DNA of 64,000 bases from Alkalicoccobacillus gibsonii (GTDB taxonomy: Bacteria > Bacillota > Bacilli > Bacillales > Bacillaceae_D): the NCBI RefSeq assembly GCF_016798245.1, contig NZ_JAEUZA010000006.1:1-64000 (forward strand), given 5' to 3'. The notes under the pieces were generated by a model that was given only the letters and a program-made list of their open reading frames with translations, ran no database searches and had not been told where the DNA came from. The position numbers and the translations under genes are program-made. Below are positions 62,454-64,000 of the stretch, piece after piece. Within the stretch, counting starts at the first letter, position 1; every line of letters begins with the position of its first letter.

Positions 62454-62525
62454 AGCGGAAGACGAGATTCGAACTCGCGACCCCCACCTTGGCAAGGTGG
62501 TGTTCTACCACTGAACTACTTCCGC
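62454..62525 (-). tRNA. tRNA-Gly (anticodon GCC)
   Basis: The acceptor is GCGGAAG/CTTCCGC with discriminator T, and the anticodon arm is CCACC-TTGCCAA-GGTGG. No CCA encoded. Confidence 0.95.
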
Positions 62526-62529
62526 AAAA

Positions 62530-62604
62530 TGGCTGGGCTACCTGGGATCGAACCAGGGAATGACGGAATCAAAATCCGTTGCCTTACCGCTTGGCTATAG
62601 CCCA
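62530..62604 (-). tRNA. tRNA-Gln (anticodon TTG)
   Basis: The acceptor is TGGGCTA/TAGCCCA with discriminator G and encoded CCA; the anticodon arm is ACGGA-TTTTGAT-TCCGT. Only 4 nt separate it from the following tRNA-Gly. Confidence 0.95.
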
Positions 62605-62620
62605 TCAACCAAAAAAGTAA

Positions 62621-62694
<74 letters not shown>

Positions 62695-62715
62695 ACGTTA
62701 TAAAGTTAATAAAAA

Positions 62716-62808
62716 TGGAGGAGGAAGAGGGATTCGAACCCCCGCGCGGTTTGACCCGCCTGTCGGTTTTCAAGACCGATCCCTTCAGCCAGACTTGGGT
62801 ATTCCTCC
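62716..62808 (-). tRNA. tRNA-Ser (anticodon TGA), unusual discriminator T
   Basis: The acceptor is GGAGGAA/TTCCTCC, the anticodon loop is CTTGAAA, and a long variable arm is present. The base between stem and encoded CCA is T, whereas serine tRNAs normally carry G. The other serine tRNA of the cluster has G. Confidence 0.93.
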
Positions 62809-62828
62809 GAGATAAAAAAGTATAAAAG

Positions 62829-62901
62829 TGGAGCCTAGCGGGATCGAACCGCTGACCTCCTGCGTGCAAGGCAGGCGCTCTCCCAGCTGAGCTAAGGCCC
62901 C
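62829..62901 (-). tRNA. tRNA-Ala (anticodon TGC)
   Basis: The acceptor is GGGGCCT/AGGCTCC. It holds a G-U at the third pair, which is the alanine identity element, and the discriminator is A. The anticodon arm is CTGCC-TTGCACG-CAG. First gene of the cluster. Confidence 0.95.
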
Positions 62902-62977
62902 TCGTTGGTCATGTGTGTTGCTATGTATTTCGTTAGTGTTTCGCTGTCGTTCCGAATAACTATCGGCGACGTTTAAT

Positions 62978-63007
62978 AATATAACATGGTACCTTTGATT
63001 TGTGCAA
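62978..63007 (-). promoter_or_regulatory. promoter of the nine-tRNA cluster
   Basis: The minus strand reads TTGCAC, 18 nt, TATATT. This is a good sigma-A match, 77 bp before the tRNA-Ala gene and inside the gap that follows comGB. It indicates that the tRNAs are transcribed on their own. Confidence 0.75.
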
Positions 63008-63040
63008 CCCTTTTTCGAAAAAAAGTTTAAATATTTTTTT

Positions 63041-63071
63041 AGGAGGGAGAAAAAGCTTGTTTTCTCCCCCT
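63041..63071 (-). terminator. hairpin after comGB
   Basis: A GGGGGAGAAAA stem pairs with TTTTTCTCCCTCC, with a 5-nt loop, 4 nt after the comGB stop. The base run that follows is A rather than T, so termination is uncertain. Confidence 0.4.
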
Positions 63072-63075
63072 TATA

Positions 63076-64000
63076 TTACCGCAAAGCGCCTATCATTTCA
63101 AACATCGGAAGCATCACTGATAAAAACACAATAAATATGAATCCACCCATGCCAATAAAGAAGATTGGCTGCAGGAGAGCCAATCCCTTCTTTAACGACT
63201 CTTCAAGATCCGTAAAAAGTAATTCACTATAATTTTGCAAATCAGACGCAAGATAGCCTGTACGATTTCCATTCTCAACAACAAATGAAAGGTCTTTAAG
63301 AAAGTAATAACGATTTTGAAGCATTTGAGTGAGCGACTCCCCCTGCTGCAACTCCCTTTTCATTAGTACAGCTTCATGTTGAAAAAACGGAAGATGGGTC
63401 TGCTCCTCGAATATAGATAAGGCATGTTGAATCGACATTCCTCCTCCAAGGAGCCTTCCAAATTGTAAAGAAAAATAATAAGTAAGGATTCGACGAGTTA
63501 ACTCTCTTGTTATTTTTAATTGCAATAACTTGTTAATCTTTAAATGCGGCGGAATTGGTTTAATCTTTATACGGTAGTACAGATAGAGGACAAACAACAG
63601 TATAAAAAATACGAAAGCAATTAAGGGGAGATTTTCTAAGATCTTAAAGAAAAAGGCTGTTAATGCTGGAGGATTGCTATTCATTGAGACAAACAAATTC
63701 TGAAAATGAGGAACGATAAATTGTTGAACAATAATTAATACCATAACACCAGCCCAGCCTAAAACAAGCGGATAACGCAAGAGCTTCTGTATTTGGACTC
63801 TTGTTTTCTCTCTTCCCTGAAACACAATTCCCGCTTGGATAAATCCGTTTGCTACCTCCCCTTGTTCTTCGTAAAAATAAATAAAAGAAAGAATATCAGC
63901 AGGTAGATGTAACCGTTCGAATGCTTCATGAATGCGCATACCACTGTGTAAGTCCATTTGCACCTGATTAAGTTGTTCTTTAATCTCTTCATTTGCGTGG
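63076..64000 (-). CDS. comGB: competence protein ComGB (partial, runs off the edge)
   Basis: ComGB is the polytopic GspF/PilC-family platform protein of the competence pseudopilus. The visible part has two T2SSF domains: the first ends near FQGREKTRVQIQKLLRYP and the second spans FSLQFGRLLGGGMSIQHAL to ENGNRTG. Three membrane segments are visible (about 67-85, 108-130 and the C-terminal FIGMGGFIFIVFLSVML). The frame is open to the window end, so its start and comGA lie beyond. Its normal next gene, comGC, is 2.8 kb away. Confidence 0.92.
   Translation of the reverse strand, partial: HANEEIKEQLNQVQMDLHSGMRIHEAFERLHLPADILSFIYFYEEQGEVANGFIQAGIVFQGREKTRVQIQKLLRYPLVLGWAGVMVLIIVQQFIVPHFQNLFVSMNSNPPALTAFFFKILENLPLIAFVFFILLFVLYLYYRIKIKPIPPHLKINKLLQLKITRELTRRILTYYFSLQFGRLLGGGMSIQHALSIFEEQTHLPFFQHEAVLMKRELQQGESLTQMLQNRYYFLKDLSFVVENGNRTGYLASDLQNYSELLFTDLEESLKKGLALLQPIFFIGMGGFIFIVFLSVMLPMFEMIGALR

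Overview
The window is a stretch of chromosome from a low-GC, spore-forming Firmicute of the family Bacillaceae. Gene content and order follow the Bacillus subtilis yqg-yqh-yqi region closely: bkd, spo0A-spoIVB-recN-argR-tlyA-dxs, ispA-xseBA-folD-nusB-yqhY-accCB, spoIIIAH-AA, yqhV, efp, pepQ, yqhRQPO, mntR, lipM, yqhL, gcvPB-PA-T, yqhHG, yqgXY, comG. Spore photoproduct lyase, a complete spoIIIA operon and spoIVB indicate a sporulating lineage. I cannot name the species; no rRNA gene is present.

Layout. 1-640: a non-coding tandem repeat and a tRNA-Arg. 676-7524 (minus): a small unknown protein, BrxB, and a branched-chain 2-oxoacid dehydrogenase operon led by leucine dehydrogenase but without ptb and buk. 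8144-10723 (minus): a three-gene SteA / family 2 glycosyltransferase / MraY-like envelope cluster. 11700-23257 (minus): spo0A (with an apparent frameshift), spoIVB, recN, argR, tlyA, dxs, ispA, xseB, xseA, folD, nusB. 23443-25726: yqhY-accC-accB. 26431-31906: spoIIIAH to spoIIIAA and yqhV. 32072-40998: aroK, aroD, efp, pepQ, yqhR to yqhO, mntR, splB, dat. 41291-49720: SDR-helD, lipM, yqhL, and a two-component system followed by two multi-PepSY proteins. 49734-54200: a repeat element, the gcvPB-PA-T operon and its tandem glycine riboswitch. 54361-58091: yqhH-yqhG, yqgW, yqgX, yqgY. 58230-64000: yqzE and comGG to comGC, then comGB, with a CstA-family transporter and nine tRNA genes between comGC and comGB.

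How the genes work together. Leucine dehydrogenase and the Bkd complex turn branched-chain amino acids into branched acyl-CoA primers, and AccBC supplies malonyl-CoA for fatty-acid synthesis. Dxs and IspA feed isoprenoid lipid carriers, the kind of carrier the MraY-like enzyme would use. Spo0A, SpoIVB, SpoIIIA and SplB belong to sporulation and spore repair. The gcv genes are controlled by glycine. The comG genes build the competence pseudopilus.

The points most worth checking are: (1) spo0A is out of frame at an A6 run, and comGF lacks a start that one extra A would restore, so either these are one-base homopolymer errors or two key pathways are affected; (2) the comG operon is split by cstA and a nine-tRNA cluster; (3) two roughly 265-bp MITE-like elements carry terminal inverted repeats; (4) the SteA/GT2/MraY-like cluster; (5) a two-component system paired with six PepSY-like repeats; (6) the unexplained TTCTTGGT-rich tandem repeat at the left edge. 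I found no single clearly new defence or mobile system.
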